Source: Chloroflexota bacterium
GTDB lineage: Bacteria; Chloroflexota; Dehalococcoidia; Tepidiformales; Tepidiformaceae
Direction of reading: 5' to 3'
DNA: 64,000 nt
Assembly: GCA_016191435.1 (NCBI GenBank)
Contig: JACPOQ010000046.1
Span: forward strand, 124,001 to 188,000
The first letter of the stretch is position 1; every line of letters starts with the position of its first letter. Shown here in pieces: positions 28,078 to 36,573 of the stretch. A program made the translations under genes and the position numbers. The notes below the pieces were generated by a model. That model was not told the DNA's origin and ran no database searches. It saw only the letters and a list, made by a program, of their open reading frames with translations.

Positions 28078-28989
28078 ATGCGCATGAAACGTCTCCTGCC
28101 CATCGCGGCAATCGCGGCGGCAATCCTCGTTGCCGTCCCTGTCGCATCAGTCCTGGGCGATACCCTCGGAAGTTCGCCGGCCGATGAGACCGCCTCCGCC
28201 GTGCTCGGGAACGGCTTCACCTACCAGGGCCGCCTCACTGAATCCGGCGCCCCCGCCAATGGCACCTACGACCTCCGCTTCATCCTCTACGACGCAGAAA
28301 CGGGGGGCGCCCAGGTCGGCACCGAAGTCGAGCAGAAGGACGATGTCACCGTCACCAACGGCATCTTCAACGTCGTCCTCACCTTCAGCGCCACTGCCTT
28401 TAACGGCGACGCTCGCTGGCTCGAAATCGCCGTCCGCGCCGGCAGCGGCACCGGCACCGCCGGCTTCACTGTGCTCTCGCCGCGGCAGCCAGTCTCCCCG
28501 GCGCCGTACGCACTCTTCGCCAAGGCCGCGAAGGCGGTGACGCTGCCGTTCGCCGCCACCGCAGCGGACGCCGGCGCCATCCTCGATATCTCCAACACCG
28601 GCGCAGGCACGGCCGCGAAGTTCACCGCCGGCACGGGCCTCGCAGCGCTCGAAGTGAGCGGTGCCGTCAAGGTCTCTGGCACGAACCCCGCGGCCCTGGT
28701 CGTCACGCCGGTGCTCTCCGGGCTCACCCAGAACGTCTGCGCGACAGGCACCGCGGCCGGCACGGGCCTCATCATCAGGAACGCCCTCACCGATGGTGAC
28801 GCCAACGCCATCCTCCTCGTGACGCCGCAGAGCACCGCCGCCACCCCCGCCCTCCCCTCGGCGCCCTTCGTGCTGAAATACGCGCCCGACGCTTCCATCT
28901 GCAGCGGCGCCGGGAGTAACTGGGTGATCCTCGCGGCCGATACCCTCGCCGTGACCGACAAGTTCAACGTCCTGGTGATCAAGCAATGA
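28078..28989 (+). CDS. Hypothetical secreted protein
   Basis: AGGAGGA SD then MRMKRLLPIAAIAAAILVAVPVASV signal; FTYQGRLTESGAPANGTYDLRFILYDAETGG. Confidence 0.8.
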   Translation: MRMKRLLPIAAIAAAILVAVPVASVLGDTLGSSPADETASAVLGNGFTYQGRLTESGAPANGTYDLRFILYDAETGGAQVGTEVEQKDDVTVTNGIFNVVLTFSATAFNGDARWLEIAVRAGSGTGTAGFTVLSPRQPVSPAPYALFAKAAKAVTLPFAATAADAGAILDISNTGAGTAAKFTAGTGLAALEVSGAVKVSGTNPAALVVTPVLSGLTQNVCATGTAAGTGLIIRNALTDGDANAILLVTPQSTAATPALPSAPFVLKYAPDASICSGAGSNWVILAADTLAVTDKFNVLVIKQ

Positions 28990-29264
28990 TGCCGCGGCGC
29001 GCGCTCCTGCTCAGTGGCGGCGCCGTCGCCGGCCTCGCCGTCACCGTTGCCGCGCTCGCCCAATCCGCGAGCGGCTGGGACCTCTCCCGGTTCGCCTATG
29101 GCGGCGGCGGGACCAGCACCGGCTCCGTCTACACGGTGCAGGGCATCAGTGGCCAGCCCTTCGCCCTCACCTCGACGGGCGGCAACTGGACAGTGAACGC
29201 TGGCCTCCTCGGCGGCATCCTGGAGAAGTTCAAGCGGTTCGCGCCGTTCGTCGGCCGGGACTGA
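28986..29264 (+). CDS. Hypothetical small secreted protein
   Basis: ATGA-coupled to the previous gene; signal peptide; Gly/Ser-rich. Confidence 0.7.
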   Translation: MMPRRALLLSGGAVAGLAVTVAALAQSASGWDLSRFAYGGGGTSTGSVYTVQGISGQPFALTSTGGNWTVNAGLLGGILEKFKRFAPFVGRD

Positions 29265-29442
29265 GGGATCCACCGATTGCCCGGACCCTGAGCCTTCCGT
29301 GCCTGGTAGTTCGAGCCGCCCGCGGCGCCGGCGGGCGGTGAAGCCGCCGTCCGGCCGTCACCGCCGGGCCCTTTGGCCATTGTCATCCCGGCCCAACTCC
29401 GCAATTCTCGGATGATAGTCCCATCCCCGGAGACCGCTGCCC

Positions 29443-30729
29443 ATGCAAGTGCTTTCCCGCGAAGACGCGCTCGCCCATGTTCGTTCCGGCGACCGCGTCT
29501 ACCTGCACGGTGGCGCCGCTACCCCGCACCCGCTGCTGGATGCGCTCGTCGCCCGCGCCCCCGCACTCCACGACGTCGAAGTCGTCCACATGCACACGGA
29601 TGGTCCGGCGCCGCACCTTGCCCCCGCGATGGAAGGCCACTTCCGCCACAACGCCCTCTTCATCGGCCCGAACGCCCGCCAGGCCGTCCAGGAGGGCCGT
29701 GCCGACTACACCCCGGTGTTCCTGTCGGATATCCCCGCGCTCTTCGCCCCGGGCGCGGCCCTGCCCCTGGATATCGCGTTGATCCATGTCACCCCGCCGG
29801 ACGCCGATGGCAACTGCTCGCTCGGCGTCTCCGTCGATTGCGCGCTCGCGGCCGCCAAGGATGCGCGCCTCGTGATCGCCCAGGTCAACCGCCTGATGCC
29901 GAGGACGCACGGGCACGCCGTACCCGCCGACTGGATCGACATCTCCGTCGAAATCGATTCGCCGCTGCCCGAAAGCCCTGCCTCCGAGACCACGCCCGAA
30001 GCCGATGCCATTGGCGGCCACGTCGCGGCGCTTATCGAAGATGGCGCAACGCTCCAGATGGGCATCGGCGCCGTGCCCAACGCCGTCCTCGCCGCACTCG
30101 GCGGCCACCGCGATCTCGGCGTCCACACCGAGATGTTCACCGACGGCCTGCTGCCACTGGTGAAATCGGGTGTTGTCACCGGCGCGCGCAAGCGGCTCCA
30201 CCCGGGCGTCATCATCTCGGCCTTTACTGTGGGCAGCCAGGCCATCTTCGATTTCGTCAACGACAACCCGGGCGTCGAGCTGCGGCCGGTCGATTACACG
30301 AACAACGTCGACGTGATCGCCGCAAACAACAACATGGTGGCGGTCAACGCGGCGCTCAGCATCGACCTCACGGGCCAGGTCGTCTCCGATTCCATCGGGC
30401 CCCGGCTGTATAGCGGCATCGGCGGGCAGGTCGATTTCATCCGGGGCGCGGCCCGCTCCGAAGGCGGCGTGCCCATCATCGCGCTGCCGTCGACGGCCCG
30501 CGGCGGCAGCATCAGCCGCATCTGCGCCGAGATCGCCGCCGGCTCGGGCGTCGTCACCACCCGCGGCGATGTCCATTGGGTCGTCACCGAATACGGCGCC
30601 CGCAACCTCCACGGGCGCACCATCCGCGAACGCGCGGGCATGCTGATCGAAATCGCCCACCCGAAATGGCGCGCCTCGCTCGAAGAAGCCGCCGGCCAGC
30701 TCGGCTACCTCGGCGGCCGCTGTCCCTGA
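29443..30729 (+). CDS. Acetyl-CoA hydrolase/transferase family (4-hydroxybutyrate CoA-transferase-like)
   Basis: GVHTEMFTDGLLPLVKSGVVTGARK, IGGQVDFIRGAARSEGG, VVTEYGARNLHGRTIRERA. Confidence 0.93.
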   Translation: MQVLSREDALAHVRSGDRVYLHGGAATPHPLLDALVARAPALHDVEVVHMHTDGPAPHLAPAMEGHFRHNALFIGPNARQAVQEGRADYTPVFLSDIPALFAPGAALPLDIALIHVTPPDADGNCSLGVSVDCALAAAKDARLVIAQVNRLMPRTHGHAVPADWIDISVEIDSPLPESPASETTPEADAIGGHVAALIEDGATLQMGIGAVPNAVLAALGGHRDLGVHTEMFTDGLLPLVKSGVVTGARKRLHPGVIISAFTVGSQAIFDFVNDNPGVELRPVDYTNNVDVIAANNNMVAVNAALSIDLTGQVVSDSIGPRLYSGIGGQVDFIRGAARSEGGVPIIALPSTARGGSISRICAEIAAGSGVVTTRGDVHWVVTEYGARNLHGRTIRERAGMLIEIAHPKWRASLEEAAGQLGYLGGRCP

Positions 30730-30737
30730 AGCGGCGT

Positions 30738-30818
30738 CACCCTCAGCCGCGGGCCGCCTCCAGCGCGAGCCGCGCCTGCTCCACCGCCGGCAGCGCCCCC
30801 TCGACCACGCGGACGGCC
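30738..30818 (+). repeat. Direct repeat DR1: partial duplicate of the 3' end of the SDR gene at 33832-34443
   Basis: ~75/81 identical to 33827-33907, by-eye alignment. Confidence 0.92.
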
Positions 30819-30917
30819 GCGTGGGTTTAGCTCGCACGCGGCCTAGCCATTCTGGAGTCGGCGAGTGTAGAGTGAACCGCATTCCGACCACCACTTCGTG
30901 AGCGAAGAGCGGGGCAG

Positions 30918-31457
30918 ATGAAAGACTACTACGGAATCCTTGGGTTGCCCCGGTCTGCTGGCCCCGATTCGATTAACGATGCGAAGCGTCGACTGTCTTT
31001 TCTCTACCACCCTGACTCCCGCGCGAAGGATATGGACGGGAGCTGGGCTGACGAACGAATTCGAGAGATCAACGAGGCTTGGGACGTACTGAGCGATCCC
31101 GCACGCAGGGCCGCATATGACCGCGCAACCCCATCCACGCGCAACGCTACGGCACTGCCAGTCCTCGCCGTCTCTCCTCTTGAAGTCGAGCTTATCGGGA
31201 TCGCTCCCAACGGCCTCGCGAGATTCGCGGTCGACATTGTTCAAGTCGGCGGACCTCCTTTTGACGCCGCCATTCACGACCTCGAGATTGGTTGGGGTAT
31301 GCCCTGGGACAAATCTCAGTTGCGATACGACGCCGGCGGGAGTGTGAGTCCGCCATTGACCTTGACGTTCGAGATGGATCTATCCGCGAGCGGGTTCAAT
31401 TCCGATACTGAGTATGTTGGCGACTTCGTGGTCAACGCGGTCGCGAGGGCTAGCTAG
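30918..31457 (+). CDS. J-domain (DnaJ-like) protein with C-terminal beta-domain
   Basis: DYYGILGLPRSAGPDSINDAKRRLSFLYHPDS, EINEAWDVLSDPARRAAYDRA. Confidence 0.87.
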   Translation: MKDYYGILGLPRSAGPDSINDAKRRLSFLYHPDSRAKDMDGSWADERIREINEAWDVLSDPARRAAYDRATPSTRNATALPVLAVSPLEVELIGIAPNGLARFAVDIVQVGGPPFDAAIHDLEIGWGMPWDKSQLRYDAGGSVSPPLTLTFEMDLSASGFNSDTEYVGDFVVNAVARAS

Positions 31458-32198
31458 TTGGAGCCCGACGAAGTTACGAAGACCACAACCTTGACATCCT
31501 TGGGCCAAGGAGCCAAATCGGTAGCCCGGTTGAACCTTTCAGAAATCGCTGCCGAACAGAAGGCGTCGAAACCGAAGGTCGACATCGTATTCGTGATTGA
31601 CACCACGGGAAGCATGAACGACAAGATCGCTGGGTTAGTCGGGACTCTGCAGATCCTTGCTGACTGCCTGGGCGAAAAGAGCGCAGACTGGACGGCGGCG
31701 GTCGTTGCCTTTGGTGACCTCACCGTCCCTGGGGACACAATCGCAGCTACCCCATTCACAGCTTCTGTTCCGATGCTCAAGCGTTCGTTGGGGAACCTTC
31801 CCCATAACCATGGCGGCGGCAATGAAGGCGAGTCCTCATTTGAGGCGCTCCAAAAGGCGATAGTCCTCCGCGGGTTCCGCCGCGACTCCATCAAAGTCGC
31901 GGTCCTGATAACCGACGAACCTGCCCTTCAGCACACGGTCACGAGCCGAGATGTTTCAAAGTCCGTGCGCTCCGCGGAGATGATCTTGTTCGTTGTGTCA
32001 CCTTCTCTGAACTACTACCGGCAACTCGCGAAGGACAACGGAGGGGAGTGGTTTCAGGTATCGGCAACTACCAACCTCAAGGCGATACTCGCCCTGTTCG
32101 ATAAGCTGAGCCGTTCCGTTGCCATCGCCGTCGAGAAGGTCCACTTGCTCGGTGGCGGGAGTGTGGAAGCCTACCTCAGCCTCCCAAAGGGCAAGTAG
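31458..32198 (+). CDS. von Willebrand factor A domain protein
   Basis: VDIVFVIDTTGSMNDKI MIDAS (DxTGSM), HGGGNEGESSFEALQKAI; TTG start directly follows the upstream stop. Confidence 0.85.
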   Translation: MEPDEVTKTTTLTSLGQGAKSVARLNLSEIAAEQKASKPKVDIVFVIDTTGSMNDKIAGLVGTLQILADCLGEKSADWTAAVVAFGDLTVPGDTIAATPFTASVPMLKRSLGNLPHNHGGGNEGESSFEALQKAIVLRGFRRDSIKVAVLITDEPALQHTVTSRDVSKSVRSAEMILFVVSPSLNYYRQLAKDNGGEWFQVSATTNLKAILALFDKLSRSVAIAVEKVHLLGGGSVEAYLSLPKGK

Positions 32199-32201
32199 CC
32201 C

Positions 32202-33701
32202 GTGGCCAAGTTCACCCTTCGGGTTCGAACGGGGAGTCGAACGCTTGATCCCTCCTCTGGAGCGCCTGCGCCCGCCCCGGGACCTGCGGCACCTCCGCCC
32301 CCGCTGACGACATCCCCGCAACGGAAGAGAATGTACCTCGCTCTGGCCATCGGTTCTGGCGTTCTGCTCGTTGCTCTCGGCTCCGTCGCCATAGCCGCGG
32401 GTTCTAGCGCGGGCCCGTCCCGACCGGCTGTTGACCCATCTGCATTAACTGAATTTGCTACCCCGCTGCCAACGTGGATCCCAAGGCCCGCGTCTGTGGA
32501 GCCCACAGCCGTTCCGTTCGCCGGCACGTCGAGCGCTCCAAGTTCGAGATCAATCGCCGGGACATGGCGGCTGGTGGACAGTCCAACCTTCGGACCAGAC
32601 GCCGGGGAAACCTTCTCGTTCGATATTAGCCTTCAAGAATCGGGGGTTAGAGTCAGCGGTGAAGCACTGGGCACGGATTTTGCAATCTCAGGTACCCGCG
32701 AAGGTGATCGTGTGCGCGTCGAGTTCGCTCGATCCGGAGGTCGCGGGTACTTCGATTGGATGATTACTTCGGACGGACGGCTCTCCGGAACATACGAGGA
32801 TTACGGAGCGAAAAACGGCGGCACGAGCGTCGGCGTCCGAGTCGATTCGGCCCGAACTCCCACGCTGCCAGCTCTGCAGTCGCCGACCGTCAGTTCCGCA
32901 GGTGCTCCGCCTGCCCCGACGGCGGTGCCAGCAGCGAACGCGACTGTCACACCGCCTTCGCGCTCGCCGAGTGCGACGCCGTCGACGCCAGCGCCTACAT
33001 CATTCGGCGGTCGCTCGCCGGCCGCAACCGCCACGACGCAAGCGACGTCAACGCCAGCGTTGGACGTGGCGCCGAGAAGCAGTTTTCCTGATGGTGCCTA
33101 TGCAGTGCCCGCTGAGGTCCCTCCAGGAACGTACCGAAACGGCGGCGGGGTATTTTGCTCCATCTATAGGAATGGAGCTCTGTTAGACTACGGCAGCGGA
33201 TCGTTTATCGTTACGGTCGACTCCAGTTGGTCCATTTTCCGCTCCACTGGCTGCGGCACGTGGGCGCCTGCCACGTCAGGAGGCGCCAGAGGCAGCTTTC
33301 CAGATGGCGCCTATGCGGTGCCCACTGAGGTTGCTCTAGGAGCGTACCGAAACAGCGGCGGGGGATTTTGCTCCATCTACAGGAATAGAACGCTGTTGGA
33401 TTACGGCAGCGGACAGTTCATCGTTACGGTCGACTCTGGTTGGTCCATTTTCCGCTCCACGGGCTGCGGCACGTGGGCGCCTGCGACGCCCGGAGGCCAG
33501 AGAAGCAGCTTTCCGGATGGCGCCTATGCGGTGCCCACTGAGGTTCCTCCAGGAGGGTACCGAAACAGCGGCGGGGGATTTTGCTCCATTTACAAGAACG
33601 GAACTCTGTTAGACTACGGCAGCGGACAGTTCCTCGTCCAAGTCGACAGTACTTGGTCGATCTTCCGATCAACCGGATGTGGCACTTGGACGAGGCAGTG
33701 A
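32202..33701 (+). CDS. Single-TM protein with Pro-rich cytoplasmic N-terminus and three ~71-aa C-terminal repeats
   Basis: TM MYLALAIGSGVLLVALGSVAIAA; repeats SSFPDGAYAVP.EVPPG.YRNSGGGFCSIY...DYGSG.F.V.VDS.WSIFRSTGCGTW. Confidence 0.82.
   Translation: MAKFTLRVRTGSRTLDPSSGAPAPAPGPAAPPPPLTTSPQRKRMYLALAIGSGVLLVALGSVAIAAGSSAGPSRPAVDPSALTEFATPLPTWIPRPASVEPTAVPFAGTSSAPSSRSIAGTWRLVDSPTFGPDAGETFSFDISLQESGVRVSGEALGTDFAISGTREGDRVRVEFARSGGRGYFDWMITSDGRLSGTYEDYGAKNGGTSVGVRVDSARTPTLPALQSPTVSSAGAPPAPTAVPAANATVTPPSRSPSATPSTPAPTSFGGRSPAATATTQATSTPALDVAPRSSFPDGAYAVPAEVPPGTYRNGGGVFCSIYRNGALLDYGSGSFIVTVDSSWSIFRSTGCGTWAPATSGGARGSFPDGAYAVPTEVALGAYRNSGGGFCSIYRNRTLLDYGSGQFIVTVDSGWSIFRSTGCGTWAPATPGGQRSSFPDGAYAVPTEVPPGGYRNSGGGFCSIYKNGTLLDYGSGQFLVQVDSTWSIFRSTGCGTWTRQ
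33078..33698 (+). repeat. Three in-frame ~213-bp tandem repeats (start ~33078, 33291, 33504)
   Basis: Nucleotide and protein repeat, see ORF 32202-33701. Confidence 0.9.
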
Positions 33702-33826
33702 GTCGCGTCCGGAGCGAACAACCGTTCTCCCGCACCTTAGTGCATTCGTACAAATACACCTTGGGTGAACTTTTGGACGGGACACGAGTAGGGCATCTCC
33801 GCTGGAAACGCGCCGTTAGTCGTGAG

Positions 33827-33907
33827 CACCCTCAGCCGCGGGCCGCCCCCAGCGCGAGCCGCGCCTGCTCCGCCGCCGGCAGCGCCCCATCGACGACGTG
33901 GACGGCC
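33827..33907 (+). repeat. Direct repeat DR2 (3' end of SDR gene)
   Basis: Matches DR1 30738-30818. Confidence 0.92.
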
Positions 33908-34443
33908 ACGCCGGCGCTCTCCCACTCCGCCGCGAGCCGCGCGGCCATGCCCGCGAGTCCTGCCTTCGCCGCGATGTAGGCGACATCGCCGCCCGGCGCC
34001 GCCCCGATGAGCACGATCGTGCCGCCGTGCGCGCGTTCCATCAATCGCCCGAAGGCCTGCGCGGCGAGAAACGGCGCCGTCAGGTTCCGGTCGAGCGCGA
34101 CTCGCCACTCCTCGCGCGAGAGCTCTTCCAGCGGCGCCGCGCCCGCCGCATCGTGGGCAGCCACGAGCACGTCCACGCGCCCCATGCGGTCGCAGACTTC
34201 GTCGGCGAACGCGGTTACCTCGACCGGGTCCGTCGCATCCATCAGGCGGAGAAACTGCTCCCGCCCGAGCACCCATACTTCGTTCGCGATCGAGGCCATG
34301 GCGAACTCGTTCGCCTGCGACTTCTCCTGCGTCGCGAGCGCGAGGTCCGCGCCCGCTTCCGCGAACGCCACCGCGAGCGCGCGGTCGCGCTCGCTTCCTC
34401 CGCCAATGATCGCGACGACCTTCCCCGCCAGTGGCGCGCTCAC
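33832..34443 (-). CDS. SDR family protein
   Basis: LAGKVVAIIGGGSERDRALAVAFAEAGADLALATQ; DVLVAAHDA; weakly conserved catalytic region. Confidence 0.75.
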   Translation of the reverse strand: MSAPLAGKVVAIIGGGSERDRALAVAFAEAGADLALATQEKSQANEFAMASIANEVWVLGREQFLRLMDATDPVEVTAFADEVCDRMGRVDVLVAAHDAAGAAPLEELSREEWRVALDRNLTAPFLAAQAFGRLMERAHGGTIVLIGAAPGGDVAYIAAKAGLAGMAARLAAEWESAGVAVHVVDGALPAAEQARLALGAARG

Positions 34444-34691
34444 CTTGTCAGCACCAGGACCAGCGGCACCAGCAGCCCGAGTAGCACGAGCAACGAGAGC
34501 GCGATGGAGATGCTCTGCCAGTCCCGCGAGCCGGCCCGCCCCTGGTAGTACCGCTCCTCCCAGGAGCCATCCATCAGGTCCATGTCGCGCGCGTCGGGCC
34601 CCAGGTCTGGCCCGAAATCGTCGTACTCCCCGGCCTCGCTCCCGCCGAGCGTGATCGTGTCCTCGTCCTCGTCGTCGCCCGTGTGTTGCAC
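34440..34691 (-). CDS. Hypothetical C-tail-anchored acidic protein
   Basis: Asp/Glu-rich N-terminus, C-terminal TM ISIALSLLVLLGLLVPLVLVLTR; start uncertain (track ORF to 34820). Confidence 0.55.
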   Translation of the reverse strand: MQHTGDDEDEDTITLGGSEAGEYDDFGPDLGPDARDMDLMDGSWEERYYQGRAGSRDWQSISIALSLLVLLGLLVPLVLVLTR

Positions 34692-34713
34692 GCCGTCGAT
34701 GGTAACAAACGCC

Positions 34714-35421
34714 TCAATCGTCGTCCTTCTGCTCGATGATGATGACGCGCGCCGCGCCATGCGGACCACGCCCTGGCCCACCGCTCCCGGCTCGCGGCCC
34801 TGGCTCATCGGCCGAGTCACCGCTGTCGAACAGGTCCCATTCGAACCGCCGCGCCCAGTGGAAGTCGGTCATGCCGACGGTCATCGCCGAGAGGATGAAC
34901 GCGACCGGCGCCAGCCAGTACCAGCCGTCCCCCGCGAGCATCACGCCGGCGGCAATGCCCCACCAGAGGATGGCCGCGAATGCCCGCGCGTTGCGGCGGC
35001 TGTTCGCCACCGAGCCAGCCGTGAGAAACGCGAAGATGCCGATCCACGCCGCTCCGGGGTCGTCGTTCACCACGATCACGGTGCCCACGGCCAGCCAGGC
35101 GGCTGCGATCGCGAGGCCGTGCGCCCAGCCGTCGCGCCGCATCGAGCTATAGACAAGCGCGGCCGTCGTCAGGAACGCGAAGATCGTGATCCAGCCGGCG
35201 CCCGCGTCGTAGCCCGTAACCATCGCCGCCCCGGTCCACGTCCCGGCCACCGCGATCACGCGCGGCAGCCCGAGCCTCCGCCAGAAGCTCACGCCCACGG
35301 CGAAGGTCGCGAGCATCGCAAAGACCAGCGTCCACCACGCGTCCGGCTGCGCGATGACCGCCGGGATCATCGCCGCCCAGATGGCGATGACCGCCAGCAC
35401 GGAGGACGCCTTAATGCTCAT
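34714..35421 (-). CDS. Hypothetical multi-pass membrane protein
   Basis: MSIKASSVLAVIAIWAAMIPAVIA... repeated TM segments. Confidence 0.7.
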   Translation of the reverse strand: MSIKASSVLAVIAIWAAMIPAVIAQPDAWWTLVFAMLATFAVGVSFWRRLGLPRVIAVAGTWTGAAMVTGYDAGAGWITIFAFLTTAALVYSSMRRDGWAHGLAIAAAWLAVGTVIVVNDDPGAAWIGIFAFLTAGSVANSRRNARAFAAILWWGIAAGVMLAGDGWYWLAPVAFILSAMTVGMTDFHWARRFEWDLFDSGDSADEPGPRAGSGGPGRGPHGAARVIIIEQKDDD

Positions 35422-36329
35422 TTCAGATAGCCATTCTCGTCCCGCAGCTCCGGCCCCTCGACACGCGCCCGCCCGTCGCCGAACTTCGCATCCCGCCAGG
35501 TGAGCGCGGACTTCAGTCCCTCGGTGCTGGCGATGCGCCCGAACTCCTTCATGCTCGGCGCGAGGTGTGCCCGCGCGTCGTTCTCGGTCGCCAGCCGCTG
35601 CATCGTGCGCGCGCCCATCAGCTCCAGCCCCAAGTTCACGATGCGCTTGTTCGCCGTCAGCAGCTCGGTGTCGATCATCGCCATGCGGTCGACCAGCCCC
35701 TCGACCTCGGCCTCCAGGTGCTCGATCGGCACCGACTTCAGCACGAGGCCGATCTTCGCCGCCTCCGCCCCGCTGATGGTGTCGCCCGTCAGGAACAGCC
35801 GCTTGGCCCACTGCGGCCCGCAGTTGTAGAGCCACATGTTGTTCGGGAGCGCGCCCATCGCGCGCGCCGGCGGGAAGCCGATGCGGCAGTCGTCGGCGGC
35901 GATGATGATGTCGCACAGCAGCGCGATGTCCGTCCCGCCGGCCAGGCAATGCCCGTGGATCTGCGCGACCACCGGCTTGTGCATATCGAAGATGACCATC
36001 CGCAGGCGCTGCGCTCGCTCCATTTGCCAGGAGTCGTCATCGAAGGTGCGCGCCCCGCGGTAGACGGCCGTGTATTCGTCCTCGTCGTTGCCGCGCTGGG
36101 GCGCCCGCCCGCTGGCCATCGGCGTCAGGTCGTAGCCCGCGCTGAACGCCCGCCCGTTGCCACGGATGATGACCGCGTGCACGGCCGTATCGTTGTCGGC
36201 GTCCCAGAGCGCCGCGTTCAGTTCGGTCTGCAGCTCGAACGAGAGCGCGTTCAGCTTCTCCGGCCGGTTGAACGTGATCCGCGCGCGGCCGCGGTCGACC
36301 TCGTAGATGAGCGTCTTGTAGTCGGGCAC
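35418..36329 (-). CDS. Crotonase/enoyl-CoA hydratase family protein
   Basis: ITFNRPEKLNALSFELQTEL, IRGNGRAFSAGYDL, QIHGHCLAGGTDIALLCDI. Confidence 0.92.
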   Translation of the reverse strand: MPDYKTLIYEVDRGRARITFNRPEKLNALSFELQTELNAALWDADNDTAVHAVIIRGNGRAFSAGYDLTPMASGRAPQRGNDEDEYTAVYRGARTFDDDSWQMERAQRLRMVIFDMHKPVVAQIHGHCLAGGTDIALLCDIIIAADDCRIGFPPARAMGALPNNMWLYNCGPQWAKRLFLTGDTISGAEAAKIGLVLKSVPIEHLEAEVEGLVDRMAMIDTELLTANKRIVNLGLELMGARTMQRLATENDARAHLAPSMKEFGRIASTEGLKSALTWRDAKFGDGRARVEGPELRDENGYLK

Positions 36330-36573
36330 CCTGGCCTCCTCGTGATGTAGTGAAGATGCCGCATTCTACGCCGCGCCCCGGCTGCGCTGCCTGCGACGGG
36401 CGCCGCCTTCGCCGGCGCTCAGCCCCGTGGCCACCAACACCCGCGAGCCTGGACCGGCCCGGGCAGGAGACGGCTTTCTTTCGGGGATCCCGATGGCAAG
36501 GCCATGCCCCTCATGTCACGTTTCATGCGCCGGCCGGACATCTCGTGTCGCCGCGGCGGCGTACGCTGCGGAG

